Shown here in pieces: positions 11,559 to 12,066 of a stretch of DNA of 12,066 nucleotides (position 1 is its first letter; each line of letters starts with the position of its first letter). The DNA comes from Oscillospiraceae bacterium (GTDB lineage Bacteria; Bacillota; Clostridia; Oscillospirales; Ruminococcaceae). Both the position numbers and the translations under genes were made by a program. The stretch spans positions 1-12,066 of the forward strand of contig JAHHUB010000035.1 in NCBI GenBank assembly GCA_020024175.1, given 5' to 3'. The notes under the pieces are model-generated. The model was not told where the DNA came from. It did not search any database and saw only the letters and a list, made by a program, of their open reading frames with translations.

Positions 11559-12066
11559 ATGTTGGATATTAATCTTTTCAGAACCAATCCTGATTTAATC
11601 AAAGAAAATATAAGGAAAAAGTTCCAAGACGAAAAGCTTGTTATGGTTGATGAAGTTGTGGAAATGGATAAGGAATTCCGTGCAGCTAAATCAAGATGTG
11701 ATGAACTTAGAGGTCAAAGAAAATCCATAAGTAAGCAAATTGGTGCATTTATGGCACATGGAAAAACAGAAGAAGCTGAAGCTGCCAAAAAACAAGTTAC
11801 AGATATGGCTGACGAATTGGACAGACTGGATGCCAGAGCAGAGGAACTTACACAGGAAATTCGCAAAAGACAGCTTGTAATTCCTAATATTATTGATGAA
11901 TCTGTTCCAATAGGAAAAGATGACAGCGAAAATGTGGAAATTGAAAAATTTGGTGAACCTGTTGTGCCTGATTTTGAAATACCTTATCATGTGGAAATTA
12001 TGGAAAGCTTTAACGGTGTTGACTTTGACAGTGCCAGAAAAACCAGCGGCAGCGGTTTTTACTACC
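11559..12066 (+). CDS. serS: seryl-tRNA synthetase, N-terminal part (runs off window)
   Basis: The first 169 codons of a seryl-tRNA synthetase, a class II cytosolic enzyme that charges tRNA-Ser with serine. MLDINLFRTNPDLIKENIRK is the family N terminus. Residues about 27-105 form the long antiparallel coiled-coil arm that grips the tRNA (charged heptads; RAAKSRCDELRGQRKSISKQ and ADELDRLDARAEELTQEIRK). IPNIIDESVPIGKDDSENV marks the start of the catalytic domain. The window ends after SGSGFYY, before motifs 2 and 3. Many SerRS have SGSRF at that site. The Gly-for-Arg change seems, from memory, to fit a variant group in Clostridia, so I do not call it a defect. The ATG at 11559 follows GGAGGT (11546-11551). 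It is expressed from its own promoter, without a T-box leader. Confidence 0.93.
   Translation, partial: MLDINLFRTNPDLIKENIRKKFQDEKLVMVDEVVEMDKEFRAAKSRCDELRGQRKSISKQIGAFMAHGKTEEAEAAKKQVTDMADELDRLDARAEELTQEIRKRQLVIPNIIDESVPIGKDDSENVEIEKFGEPVVPDFEIPYHVEIMESFNGVDFDSARKTSGSGFYY

Overview
The window looks like a chromosomal segment of a low-GC, anaerobic, endospore-forming Firmicute of the class Clostridia. The evidence is the AT-rich intergenic DNA, strong AGGAGG-type ribosome binding sites, an alpha/beta-type small acid-soluble spore protein, SpoVS, a YmdB-type phosphodiesterase and a clostridial-style arginine deiminase (ADI) operon. I cannot name the genus. I see no mobile element, CRISPR array, tRNA or rRNA.

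Layout. Positions 1-821 hold the 3' part of a membrane protein of the DUF5808 type. It ends at a bidirectional hairpin terminator shared with a convergent phosphoglucomutase gene (1015-2703, minus). A 319-base divergent intergenic region follows, with a good promoter and a pair of possible ArgR boxes. It leads into the four-gene arginine operon: arcB (3023-4015), arcC (4057-4992), an ornithine cyclodeaminase-like gene of the LOR/SDH (TIGR00300-like) family (5062-6159) and arcA (6172-7404). The operon ends at a 38-base perfect palindrome that acts as a bidirectional terminator. The convergent gene is an RpiR/SIS regulator (7506-8405, minus) with a clear promoter and a 14-base palindrome just downstream of it. 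Next come a spore protein gene (8579-8767, minus), a TcmP/LCMT-like methyltransferase (9105-9911), a ymdB-like phosphodiesterase (10163-10933), spoVS (11063-11323) and the first 169 codons of serS (11559 to the window end).

How the genes work together. ArcA, ArcB and ArcC form the complete ADI pathway: arginine to citrulline plus ammonia, citrulline to ornithine plus carbamoyl phosphate, and carbamoyl phosphate plus ADP to ATP, CO2 and ammonia. The inserted cyclodeaminase-like gene is the notable part. If it acts as its family suggests, ornithine becomes proline plus ammonia instead of being exported. The operon would then be an arginine-to-proline route, which would suit an organism that uses proline as an electron acceptor. 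No arginine/ornithine antiporter (arcD) is in the window, which fits this but does not prove it. Cyanobacterial AgrE/ArgZ joins an arginine-degrading domain to a domain of this same cyclodeaminase family; here the equivalent activities lie in adjacent, closely coupled genes.
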